A stretch of 64,000 nucleotides of DNA from Ecdyonurus torrentis (Eukaryota > Arthropoda > Insecta > Ephemeroptera > Heptageniidae). Below are positions 12,363 through 22,722 of the stretch, piece by piece (positions within the stretch are counted from its first letter, which is position 1; every line of letters starts with the position of its first letter). The position numbers and the translations under genes are program-made. Under the pieces are notes generated by a model. That model was not told the origin of the DNA. It ran no database searches and worked only from the letters and a program-made list of their open reading frames with translations. Location of the stretch: positions 27,970,587 to 28,034,586 of the forward strand of contig OX439135.1 of assembly GCA_949318235.1 (NCBI GenBank). Reading direction: 5' to 3'.

Positions 12363-14980
12363 TGACGCCATCACTAACTATTATTTTGATTTTATTGTTG
12401 TATGAAGTAGATAAGTGACGTCATCACTGACTATCAATTTGACTTTAGTATTGTATGAAGTAGATAAGTGACGTCATCACTGACTATTAACTTGACTATA
12501 GTTGTGTATGAAGTAGATATGTGACGTTATCACTAACTATCATCTTGACTTTAGTTGTGTATAAATTAGATATGTGACGTTATCACTAACTATCTACTAG
12601 TATTTAGTAGCGAATGAAGTAGATATGTGACGTCATCACGGACTATCATCTTGACTTTAATAGTTTATGAAGGAGATAAGTTACGCCATCACTGACTTAC
12701 AACTTGACTTTAGTAGTGTATGGAAAAGATAAGTGAGTTATCACTGACTATCAACTTGACTTTAGTGGTATATGAAGTAAATAAGTGACGCAATCACTGA
12801 CTATCAACTTGACTTTAGTTATGTAGGAAGTAGAAAAGTGACGTCATCACTGACTATACATTTGAGTTTAGTTCTGTATGAAGTAGATAAGTGACGGCAT
12901 CACAGACTATCAACTTGTCTTTAGTAGTGTATGAAGTAAATATGTAACGTCTTGACTGACTATCATCTTGACTTAAGTAGTGTATGAAGTAGATATGTGA
13001 CATCATCTCTGTCTATCAACTTGACTGTAGTAGTGTATGATGTAGATAAGTGACGTCATCACTGATTATCATCTTGACTTTAGTTGTGTATGAAGTAGAT
13101 AAATAACGTTATTACTAAATTTCATCTTGACTTTTGTAGTGTATGAAGTAGATAAGTGACGTCATCACTGACAATCAACTTGACTTTAGTAGTTTATGGA
13201 GTAATTAAGTGACATCATCACTGACTATTAACTTGTCTTTAGTATTTAATGAAGTCGATAAGTTACGTCATAATTGTTTTTCAACTTCACTTTAGTTGTG
13301 TATGAAGTAGAGAACTGACGTCATAACTGTTAATCAACTTGACTTCAGTAGTGTATGAAGTAGATAAGTGACGTCAATACTAACTATCAACTAAACTTTA
13401 GTTATGTATGTAGTAGATAAGTGACGCCATTACTACTTCCATCTTGATTTTAGTATTGATGAAGTAAATAAGTGACGTCATCACTGACTATCAACTTGAA
13501 TTTAATTGTTACGTAGTAGATATGTGACGTCATCATTGACTATTTACATAAATTTAGTAGTGTTTGAAGTAAATATGTGACGTTATCACTGACTATTAAC
13601 ATACATTTAGTAGTGTATAAGGTAGATATATGACGTCATCACTGACTATCAATTTGACTAAAGTAGTGTATAAAGTAGATATGTGACGTCATCAATGACT
13701 ATCAATTTGATTTTAGTTGTGTATAATTTATATAAGTGACGTCATTACTGACTATCAACTGGTCTTTAGTAGTGAATGAAATAGATAAGTGACGTCATCA
13801 CTAACTATAAACTTGATTTTAGTAGTGTATGAAGTAGAATTGCAACGTCAACACTGACAATCAATTTGACGTTAGTAGTGTATGAAGTAGATATGTGACG
13901 TTATCACTGACTATCATCTTGACTTTAGTTGTGTATTAAGTAGATATGTGACGTCATCATTGACTATCAATTTGACTTTAGTAGTGTATGAAGTAGATGA
14001 GTGACGTTATTACTGACTATTAACTTGACTTTAGTTGTGTGAATTAGATATGTGACGTCTTCAGTAACTATCATATTGACTTTAGTTGTGTATAAAGTAG
14101 GTAAGTGACGTTTTCACTAACTATCATCTAGTATTTAGTAGCGTATGTAGCAGATATGTGACGTCATCACTGACTATCAATTTGACTTTATTAATTAATG
14201 AAGTCGATAAGTTACGTCATAATTGTTTTTTAACTTGACTTTAGTAGAGTATGAAGTAGATATATGACGTCATTACTGACCATCAACTTGACTTTAGTAG
14301 TGTATGAAGTAGAAATGCAACGTCATCACTAAATATCAATTTGACTTTAGTAGTGTATGAAGTAGATAAGTGACAACATCACTGACTATCAATTTGAGTT
14401 TAGTTGTGTATGAAGTAGATAAGTGACGTCATCACTAACAATCAACTTGTCTTTAGTAGTGTATGAAGTAGATATGTGACGTCATCACTGACTATCAACT
14501 TAACTTTAGTAGTGTATGAAGTAGATAAGTGACGTCACCACTGACTATCAACTTGACTTTAGTAATTTATCAAATCGATATGTTACGTCATAATTGTTTT
14601 TCAACTTGACTTTAGTAGAGTATGAAGTAGATATATGACGTCATTACTGACGATCAACTTGACTTAAGTAGTGTATGAAGTAGAAATGCAACGTCATCAC
14701 TAAATATCAATTTGACTTTAGTAGTGTAAGAAGTAGATAAGTGACGTCATCACTGACTATCAATTTGAGTTTAGTTGTGTATGAAGTAGATAAGTGACGT
14801 CATCACTGACTATCATCTTGACTTTAGTAGTGTATGAAGTAAATATGTGAGGTCATCTCTGACTATCAACTTTACTTTAGTAGTGTATGAAGTAGATAAG
14901 TGACGTCACCACTGACTATCAACTTGACTTTAGTTATGTATGTGGTAGATAAGTGACACCATCACTGACTACCAACTTGA
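12363..14980 (+). repeat. Satellite B array (~49 monomers)
   Basis: One of the two longest B arrays. Units vary between GTCATCAC, GTTATCAC and GCCATCAC after TGAC. The TTACGTCATAATTG variant recurs near 13266, 14213 and 14584, marking internal higher-order copies. The last ~400 bp closely matches the end of the array at 10239-11430. Confidence 0.95.
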
Positions 14981-17283
14981 TTCATCACTTTTTTTCAAAA
15001 CCGCAACTTTCCATCTCAATTAGAACTCGAGTACCAAAAATTTTTTTTCTTCATATGGGCTAAAATGCTATAGACTTCGATAAGAAAATACTAAATATCT
15101 TAAAAACTGAGAAAGTTTTTTTTTGCGACTAAAGTGTAATAAATTTTTCATAAGACATTTTAAAGTGATACATTTTAGTTCGAACCGTAAGTCTGTAGCA
15201 TTATTAGTTTCTGAGATATCATCAAAAATCGTTTTCAGAATCTGAAAAACACAATTTTTTTTGAAAAATTATTTTTCTCAATTTTGTTTCTAGAAGTGAG
15301 TTTAGTACTATAGAGCATTTTGCATTACTTTATTTCAAAACTGCAACTTTCCATCTCAATTAGAACTCGAGTTACAAACTTTTTTTTTCTTCATATTGGC
15401 TACAATGCTATAGACTTCGGTAAGAAAATACTAAAATTCACAAAAACTGAGAAAGTTTTATTTTTTGCGACTTAAGTGTAATAAACTTTTCATAAGACAT
15501 TTCAAAATGATACATTTTAGTTCAAACCGTAAGTCTGTAGCATTATTAGTTTCTGAGATATCATCAAAAATCGTTTTCAGTAGCTGAAAAACACATTTTT
15601 TTTGGAAAAATTATTTTTCTCAATTTTGTTTCTAGAAGTAAATTTAGTACTATAGAGCGTTTTGCATCAATTTATTTCAAAACTGCGACATTCCATCTCA
15701 ATAAGAACTCGAGTAACAAACTTTTTTTTTTCTTCATATGGGCTACAATGCTATAAATTTCGGTAAGAAAACACTAAAATTTTTAAAAACTGAGAAAGTT
15801 TTATTTTTTGCGACTAAAGTGTAATAAAGTTTTCAAAAGACATTTCAAAATAATAAATTTCAGTTCAAACCGCAAGTCTGTAGCATTATTAGTTTCTGAG
15901 ATATATTCAAAAATCGTTTTCAGAATCTGAAAAACATAATTGTTTTCAATTTTTTTTTCTCAATTTTGTTTCTAGAGGTTAATTTAGTACTATAGAGTGT
16001 TTTGTATAACTTTATTTTTAAACCGCAACTTTCCATCTCAATTAGAACTCGAGTTACAAACTTTTTTCTCTTTCATATGGGCTACAATGCTATAGACTTC
16101 GGTAAGAAAATACGAAAATTCTCAAACACTGAGAAAGTTTTATTTTTTTCGACTAAAGTGTAATAAACTCTTCATAAGACATTTCAAAGTGATACATTTC
16201 AGTTTAAACCGTAAGTCTGTAGCAATATTAGTTTCTAAGATATCATCATAAATCGTTTTCAGAATCTGAAAAACACAATTTTTTTGGAAAAATAATTTTT
16301 CTTAATTTTGTTCTAGAGGTGAATTTAGTACTATAGAATGTTTTGCATCACTTTATTTAAAAACCGCAACTTTCCATCTTAATTGGAACTCGAGTTACAA
16401 ACTTTTTTTTTCTTCAAATGAGCTACAATGCTATAGACTTCATTAAGAAAATACTAAAATTCTCAAAAACTGAGAAAGTTTTATTTTTTGCGAATTAAGT
16501 GTAATAAATTTTTCATAAGACATTTCAAAGTGATACATTTCAGTTCAAACCGAAAGTCTGTAGCATTATTAGTTTCTGAGATATCATCAAAAATCGTTTT
16601 CAATATCTGAAAAACACAATTTTTTTGGAAAAATTATTTTTCTCAATTTTGTTTCTAGAGGGGAATTTAGTACTATAGAGCGTTTTGCATCACTTTATTT
16701 CAAAAACGCAACTTTCCATCTCAATTAGAACTCGAGTTAAAAACTTTTTTTTTCTTCATATGGGCTACAATGCTATAGACTTCGGTAAGAAAATTCTAAA
16801 ATTCTCAAAAACTGAGAAAGTTTTATTTTTTGCGACTAAAGTGTAATAAACTTTTCATATAAAAAATTTCAAAGTGATAAATTTCAGTTCAAACCCTAAG
16901 TCTGTAGCATTATAAGTTTCTGAGATATCATCAAAAATCGTTTTCAGAATCTGAAAAACACAATTTTTTTGGAAAAATTATTTTTCTCGTTTTTGTTTCT
17001 AGAGGTAAATTTAGTACTATAGAGCGTTTTGCATCACTTTATTTCCAAACTGCAACTTTCCATCTCAATTAGAACTCGAGTAACAAACTTTTTTTTTTCT
17101 TCATATGGGCTACAATGCTATAGACTTCGCTAAGAAAATAATAAAATTCTCAAAAACTGAAAAAGTTTAATTTTTGACGACTAAAGTGTAATTAACTCTT
17201 TATAAGACAATTCAAAGTGATACATTTCAGTTCAAACTGCAAGTCTGTAGCATTATTAGTTTCTGAGATATCTTCAAAAATCG
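14981..17283 (-). repeat. Satellite A block 3, - orientation (6.7 monomers)
   Basis: Longest uninterrupted interior A block. Entry at TTCATCACTT and exit at ATCTTCAAAAATCG. Its monomer order resembles blocks 4 and 6, which carry the hAT-like insertion; here the insertion site (around 15738) is empty and reads GGGCTACAATGCTATAAATT, giving the pre-insertion sequence. Confidence 0.95.
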
Positions 17284-19094
17284 TGACGCCATCACTGACT
17301 ATTATTTTGATTTTAGTAGTTTATGAAGTAGATAAGTGACGCCAGCACTGACTACCAACTTGATTTTAGTGTTGTATGAAGTAGATAAGTGACGTCATCA
17401 CTGACTATCAACTTGACTTTTGTTGTGTATAAAGTAGATATGTGACGTCATCACTGACTATCATCTTGACTTTAATAGTTTTTGAAGGAGATAAGTTACG
17501 CCATCACTGACTATCAACTTGACTTTAGTAGTGTATGGAAAAGATAAGTAAAGTCATCACTGACTATCAACTTGACTTTAGTGGTATATGAAGTAGATAA
17601 GTGACGCAATCACTGACTATCAACTTGACTTTAGTAGTGTATGACGTAGAAAAGTGACGTCATCACTGACTATAAATTTGAGTTTAGTTCTGTATGAAGT
17701 AGATAAGTGACGTTATGACTGACTATCAACTTGTCTTTAGTAGTGTATGAAGTAAATATGTGACGTCATGACTGACTATCATCTTGACTTTAGTAGTGTA
17801 TGAAGTAGATATGTGACGTCATCTTTGTATATCAACTTGACTTTAGTAGTGTATGAAGTAGATAAGTGACGTCATCACTGATTATCATCTTGACTTTAGT
17901 TGTGTATGAAGTAGATAAGTGACGTTATTACTAAATTTCATCTTGACTTTTGTAGTGTATGAAGTAGATAAGTGACGTCATCACTGACAATCAACTTGAC
18001 TTTACTAGTTTATAAAGTAGATAAGTGACGTCATCACTGTTTATTAACTTGTCTTTAGTAGTGTATGAAGCATATATGTGACGTCATCACTGACTATCAA
18101 CTTGACTTTAGTATTTAATGAAGTCGATAAGTTACGTCATAATTGTTTTTTAACTTCACTTTAGTTGTGTATGAAGTAGAGAACTGACGTCATAACTTTT
18201 AATCAACTTGACTTCAGTAGTGTATGAAGTAAATAAGTGACGTCAATACTAACTATCAACTAAACTTTAGTTATGTATGTAGTAGATAAGTGACGCTATC
18301 ACTACTTCCATCTTGATTTTAGTATTGATGAAGTAAATAAGTGACGTCATCACTGACTATTAACTTGACTTTAATTGTTACGTAGTAGATATGTGACGTC
18401 ATCACTGACTATTAACTTGACTTTAATTGTTACGTAGTAGATATGTGACGTAGTAGTAGTAGTAGACGTAGACGTAGTAGTGTATAAAGTAAATATGTGA
18501 CGGCATCACTGACTATCAATTTGATTTTAGTTGTGTATAATTTATATAAGTGACGTCATTACTGACTATCAACTGGTCTTTAGTGGTGAATGAAATAGAT
18601 AAGTGACGTCATCACTAACTATCAACTTGATTTTAGTAGTGTATGAAGTAGAATTGCAACGTCAACACTGACAATCAATTTGACGTTAGTTGTGTATTAA
18701 GTAGATATGTGACGTTATCACTGACTATCAATTTGACTTTACTAATTTATGAAGTCGATAAGTTACGTCATAATTGTTTTTTAACTTGACTTTAGTAGAG
18801 TATGAAGTAGATATATGACGTCATTACTGACGATCAACTTGACTTTAGTAGTGTATGAAGTAGAAATGCAACGTCATCACTAAATATCAATTTGACTTCA
18901 GTAGTGTATGAAGTAGATAAGTGACAACATCACTGACTATCAATTTGAGTTTAGTTGTGTATGAAGTAGATAAGTGACGTCATCACTAACAATCAACTTG
19001 TCTTTAGTAGTGTATGAAGTAGATATATGACGTCATCACTGACTATCATCTTGACTTTAGTAGTGTATGAAGTAGATAAGTGACGTCATCACTG
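17284..19094 (+). repeat. Satellite B array (~34 monomers), left flank of LTR element copy 1
   Basis: Ends inside a B unit at TGACGTCATCACTG, where LTR element copy 1 starts. Contains a short trinucleotide expansion near 18450. From about 18858 to its end it matches 27948-28181, the left flank of the second LTR copy. Confidence 0.95.
18450..18480 (+). repeat. (GTA)n / GACGTA microsatellite patch inside satellite B
   Basis: A run of GTAGTAGTAGTAGTA followed by GACGTAGACGTAGTAG replaces the middle of a B unit. It looks like replication slippage on the TGACGTAGTAG sequence. Confidence 0.8.
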
Positions 19095-19464
19095 TGACAA
19101 CCTTCTCAATAAATATCATATCAATAATGTGCTTATGTGTTACATTATGTAGAAATGCATACGATGCATTATTCGGGAGTGCGTGTCGTGCGGGACACGG
19201 TGCGCACAAGAGAGTCTTGGCTTGGCTTTGGCCAAGGCAAGAGCCTCTACACAATATTGTACTTATACCAATAGTGAATAAATAGTGTTAATATAATCAA
19301 CGTGTATAATTCACTATAATCTCATCCACCACCACCAGCCATCCATCTATCGTCATTATAATTATAAGTGACGTCAGTCCCCAGTCTATCTATAGACCGT
19401 CACATAACCGTGATTGAGACAATAGATTGTCACACGTGACGTCAGTCTCCAATTGTCCGTCACA
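19095..19464 (+). repeat. 5' LTR of copy 1 (370 bp)
   Basis: Starts TGACAACC and ends GTCACA. It contains a GC-rich inverted repeat at 19215-19242 (TCTTGGCTTGGC / GCCAAGGCAAGA, 4-base loop, one mismatch), an AATAAA at about 19276 that could be the polyadenylation signal, and two TGACGTCA sites (19369-19376, 19437-19444) inside a duplicated GTGACGTCAGTC block. The 63- and 65-codon frames crossing it on either strand are not credible genes. Confidence 0.85.
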
Positions 19465-19466
19465 TA

Positions 19467-19480
19467 TGGTGTCAGAAGTG
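19467..19480 (+). promoter_or_regulatory. Primer-binding site complementary to tRNA-Leu 3' end
   Basis: TGGTGTCAGAAGTG starts two bases after the 5' LTR. Its reverse complement, CACTTCTGACACCA, matches the end of common animal tRNA-Leu genes plus CCA, as recalled from family knowledge. Similarity continues patchily into the T arm (ATTCGAA, ACGCC). An ATG at 19466 opens a 17-codon frame over this site that is probably meaningless. Confidence 0.8.
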
Positions 19481-19892
19481 ATTCGAATCTACACGCCCGA
19501 AAGCTGGACCACAAACTGAATCGCAGAAGAGCCGCAGAATAGCCACTAAAATTGATACGTATTCCTGTGAGTAATCTTAATCGTCGCAGAAGAAAAGAAG
19601 AATTAAAAGAAAGTGGTGTCGTGGATAAAGGTATTTTATTTCTTGCACAGACATTAATATTTTCAAGTTAAAATATATTCAGTGCAATAACTGCTGCACA
19701 AATATTTCATTTATTTGGTGCATTCGTCCAGATAATAAACCCCAGGATTTTTGAAGACTCGGTAGCAGAGAACTGCCCAGCAGCCGATATTGGAGCCACA
19801 CATCCTGAGAAGAGCGAGAAAACGTGCTATTCAACATTGACGTGGACCACACCAGGAGCAGCCTAAGAAGAGGACAAAAGAGCCCGGTGTGT

Positions 19893-21590
19893 ATTCTTTT
19901 TCAGTTCATTCTTTTAACATGAATAGTTGTAGAATGATTATAAAATAAAATAATTATGTAATTTTATTCTTTAAAACTAACAATCAATTTTAAATTTTAT
20001 AATAATAAATGGGTATATATTATAAATTAAAGGTTATTAAAACAAATTTCAATTCTGATTTATTATAAAATGTATGAGGTTAAGAAATAATTTCCAATTA
20101 TTGATCTAAATCAATAAATATAATTGTTGTATCATCATTAATAATTTCCGCAGGAAATTAAAAAAAATGTTAATTTTGCAAATTCAATTTTCTAGAACGG
20201 AAATGCATTTCTTTATGTATAAAATGCACAACGCACTAAAAAATGATCTTTTAAACTGTGCTGTTTCAGCATTTTTAAAAACATGTGTTCATCTAAAATT
20301 CAATGTCAACAAAAAAAAATTAGCAATGTTATAATTATGCAAATAATTGTAAAAGTTTAATTGCGCGGTTTGTTAAGTACATCAATTAAAGTAGAAAATA
20401 ATAAGCTGAATTTATATAAAATGTTTATAGTAAGTAAAAATGTCTGCAACATGAAACTAAAATAAAAATTAAATAAACTAAAAAACACAGTACAGCAATA
20501 ATAAAGTATACATGGTACAGTTTAATCAATGCATGTGTATATCTCATGAATTAAAAATGGAAAAATTATCTGTCATCCTATGGAAAAAGTGCTAGGTTGA
20601 TATTTTTTTGGCCGGAATATTAAATCTAGTGTTAATATAATCCATATTGAGGAAAAGCAATTAATTGTTTAAAAGGTAAAGATTTTTAGGGTGTTTTACT
20701 TTGCCTTATAAATGAAAATGCACAATACTCATAATGGAATTTGACCATTAATTTTTCATGAGTATAGCCCTAATCATAAGAGAGCTATTGTTTTTGGACA
20801 TTCATAAGAAAGTATAAAGTTTAATTGTAATTAAGGAAAGTAAATTGATTTCGCAAGTCGACATGCAATAAAAATCAATTGAAAAATTCTTAAGGAGGAG
20901 AGGAACAGGCATTATAGTTTCAGGAGTAGCTAACCTAATTCAGAACTCTTGAACCTTGAATCAAAAAACAATTAACGAATATTAACCCAGGTTGCCAATA
21001 GAATAGTTCTAATAAATAATATAAAAATATCACGTGGAAAATAATATAATGAATGATATTATAATACAATTAAATAATAACGCAGCGCTAGCGAAATATG
21101 AAGAAGTGTGTAAGTTGGTACACTACACATAATATATACATATGCAACGAAATGCATGATAAGCTTATTTTAAAGCAATTTTATAATGAATGAATAATAA
21201 TACTGGCGCCCCATGAAATAAGATTCTTACGGAGTAATGAGAATCTTCAAGAATAAATAATATACCGATATATGCATAAATGCGAAAACATATCGGAATG
21301 ATCTACGATGAAATGCAATAAATGAACTACGATGATATACGACGAAATATTATATGCACGTGATAAAAATAATATAACATCATAAATAATAACATAATTA
21401 ATGACTGAACTGTACTATTTAATTTCAAAGAATAAAAATAATTATAATAAAACAAATAATATTTGAAATTTTATGATATAAATACATAATAATAATAATA
21501 TTTTGCATTGTATACAGTCACCTAATCATTCTGCAACTGTTCATGTGATTAGGATAAAACTGCTATATATAAGAATTACATACTGTGTTC
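19893..21590. other. AT-rich LTR-element interior without recognisable gene
   Basis: About 1.7 kb of very AT-rich sequence with many AATAAT/ATAATA stretches and no open frame of note. The same sequence is repeated in copy 2, where it is interrupted at 30226. I see no motif that identifies a function. Confidence 0.7.
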
Positions 21591-22315
21591 TTGAATTTCA
21601 GAGCAACGTAGAAAACAACGCAGACAGCCGCAGCAACATTTTCAAGAAATACATCAACCCTATAACTATTAGACGACATAAGAAGATACAACAAGATTTA
21701 AATAGCTATTGTTTTTAATCATATTATTATTGTAAAGGTATTTGCAGAGGGTATAAGGTTATTTTTAAAAATGTCAAATACTTAGAATATATAGTATTAA
21801 ATAATTCCAAATTATCATTATCAATAAAAAAAATTGTTATCTTAAATACGAACTTAAACTTTTATAAATAAAATATATCAAATTAAAATCTTATAATGTT
21901 AAAAAAGATATTTTACATTGAAATATTTGTAAGGTATAAAAAAAATCATATATTGTTAACGTTAAAAAAAAAAGTGTATTCAAGCAATATTATACAGAAT
22001 ATATTATTAAGTTACAAAGGTCAAATTAAAAAATGCAACATTGCATATAATGCAACTATACAATTAAAATATTTTGCACATGTAATAAACATTTAACATA
22101 ATTATATATGCTATAATCATAAAGTGTATAATAAAAATTAAATCATTTTATCAAGTAAATTTCAGAGAAATAAAAATAATGTTATTTTAAAGTTGATTCT
22201 TATAAAATAAAAATGCAATGTCTAAATTTTTGTTAAACAAAACAATATTGTAAACATAATGTAACAACTCTTTAAATTTTACATATACAATATTACATGA
22301 GGGCATGTAATTTTT

Positions 22316-22327
22316 AAAAGAAGGGGG
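22316..22327 (+). promoter_or_regulatory. Polypurine tract of LTR copy 1
   Basis: AAAAGAAGGGGG followed by TATATA and then the 3' LTR. This is the expected site of plus-strand priming for an LTR retrotransposon. Confidence 0.75.
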
Positions 22328-22333
22328 TATATA

Positions 22334-22650
22334 TGACAACCTTCATACGATGCATTATTCGGGAGTGCGTGTCGTGCGGGACACGGTGCGCACAAGAGAG
22401 TCTTGGCTTGGCTTCGGCCAAGGCAAGAGCCTCTACACAATATTGTACTTATACCAATAGTGAATAAATAGTGTTAATATAATCAACGTGTATAATTCAC
22501 TATAATCTCATCCACCACCACCAGCCATCCATCTATCGTCATTATAATTATAAGTGACGTCAGTCCCCAGTCTATCTATAGACCGTCACATAACCGTGAT
22601 TGAGACAATAGATTGTCACACGTGACGTCAGTCTCCAATTGTCCGTCACA
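22334..22650 (+). repeat. 3' LTR of copy 1 (317 bp, 53-bp deletion)
   Basis: Matches the 5' LTR except for loss of 53 bp after TGACAACCTT, resuming at CATACGATGC. The LTR ends GTCACA and is followed by C and then CACTGACTATC of satellite B. Confidence 0.85.
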
Positions 22651-22722
22651 CCACTGACTATCAACTTGACTTTAGTTATGTATGTGGTAGATAAGTGACA
22701 CCATCACTGACTACCAACTTGA
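22651..22722 (+). repeat. Satellite B remnant between LTR copy 1 and A block 4
   Basis: The interrupted B unit resumes at CACTGACTATCAAC, followed by the usual terminal units (TTATGTATGTGGTAG, GACACCATC) that lead into an A block. Confidence 0.9.

Larger units (their letters stand above)
19466..21718 (+). ncRNA. Possible spliced non-coding transcript inside LTR element copy 1
   Basis: Composition alternates in an exon/intron-like way. The leader (to 19630) is moderately GC. GT at 19631 and AG at 19730-19731 would bound a ~100-bp AT-rich intron. A second GC-moderate block, 19732-19886, ends at GAGCCCG followed by GTGTGT. A very AT-rich stretch of about 1.7 kb then runs to TTCTTGAATTTCAG at 21588-21601, followed by a third moderate-GC block (21602-21718) with a 37-codon open tail. 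The second block is open in one frame for 44 codons up to a TAA shortly before its end, so a continuous protein is not obtained. A spliced non-coding RNA, or a decayed coding region, are both possible. The signals are read by eye only. Confidence 0.25.
19095..22650 (+). mobile_element. Non-autonomous LTR retrotransposon, copy 1 (3.56 kb)
   Basis: Two direct repeats (370 bp and 317 bp) starting TGACAACC and ending CGTCACA enclose about 2.87 kb. Just inside the left repeat is a 14-base primer-binding site matching the 3' end of animal tRNA-Leu; just before the right repeat is a purine tract, AAAAGAAGGGGG. The interior has no gag, protease, reverse transcriptase or integrase frame, and the longest open frame is 71 codons. 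It therefore resembles large non-coding derivatives that are moved by an autonomous relative. It interrupts one B unit: CACTG precedes it, and CACTG (after one extra C) follows it at 22652-22656, consistent with a 5-bp target duplication. Orientation is set by the primer site and purine tract. Confidence 0.85.

Noticed and set aside
19057..19285. Overlapping 63- and 65-codon frames on opposite strands (also at 28144-28372)
   Set aside because: Fall across the LTR, whose GC-rich hairpin keeps both strands open by chance.
21503..22096. 71- and 66-codon frames in the LTR element (also in copy 2)
   Set aside because: No retroelement motif, and AT-driven composition. Only the end of the first (from 21602) lies in the GC-moderate block and may be exon-like; there is not enough to call a gene.
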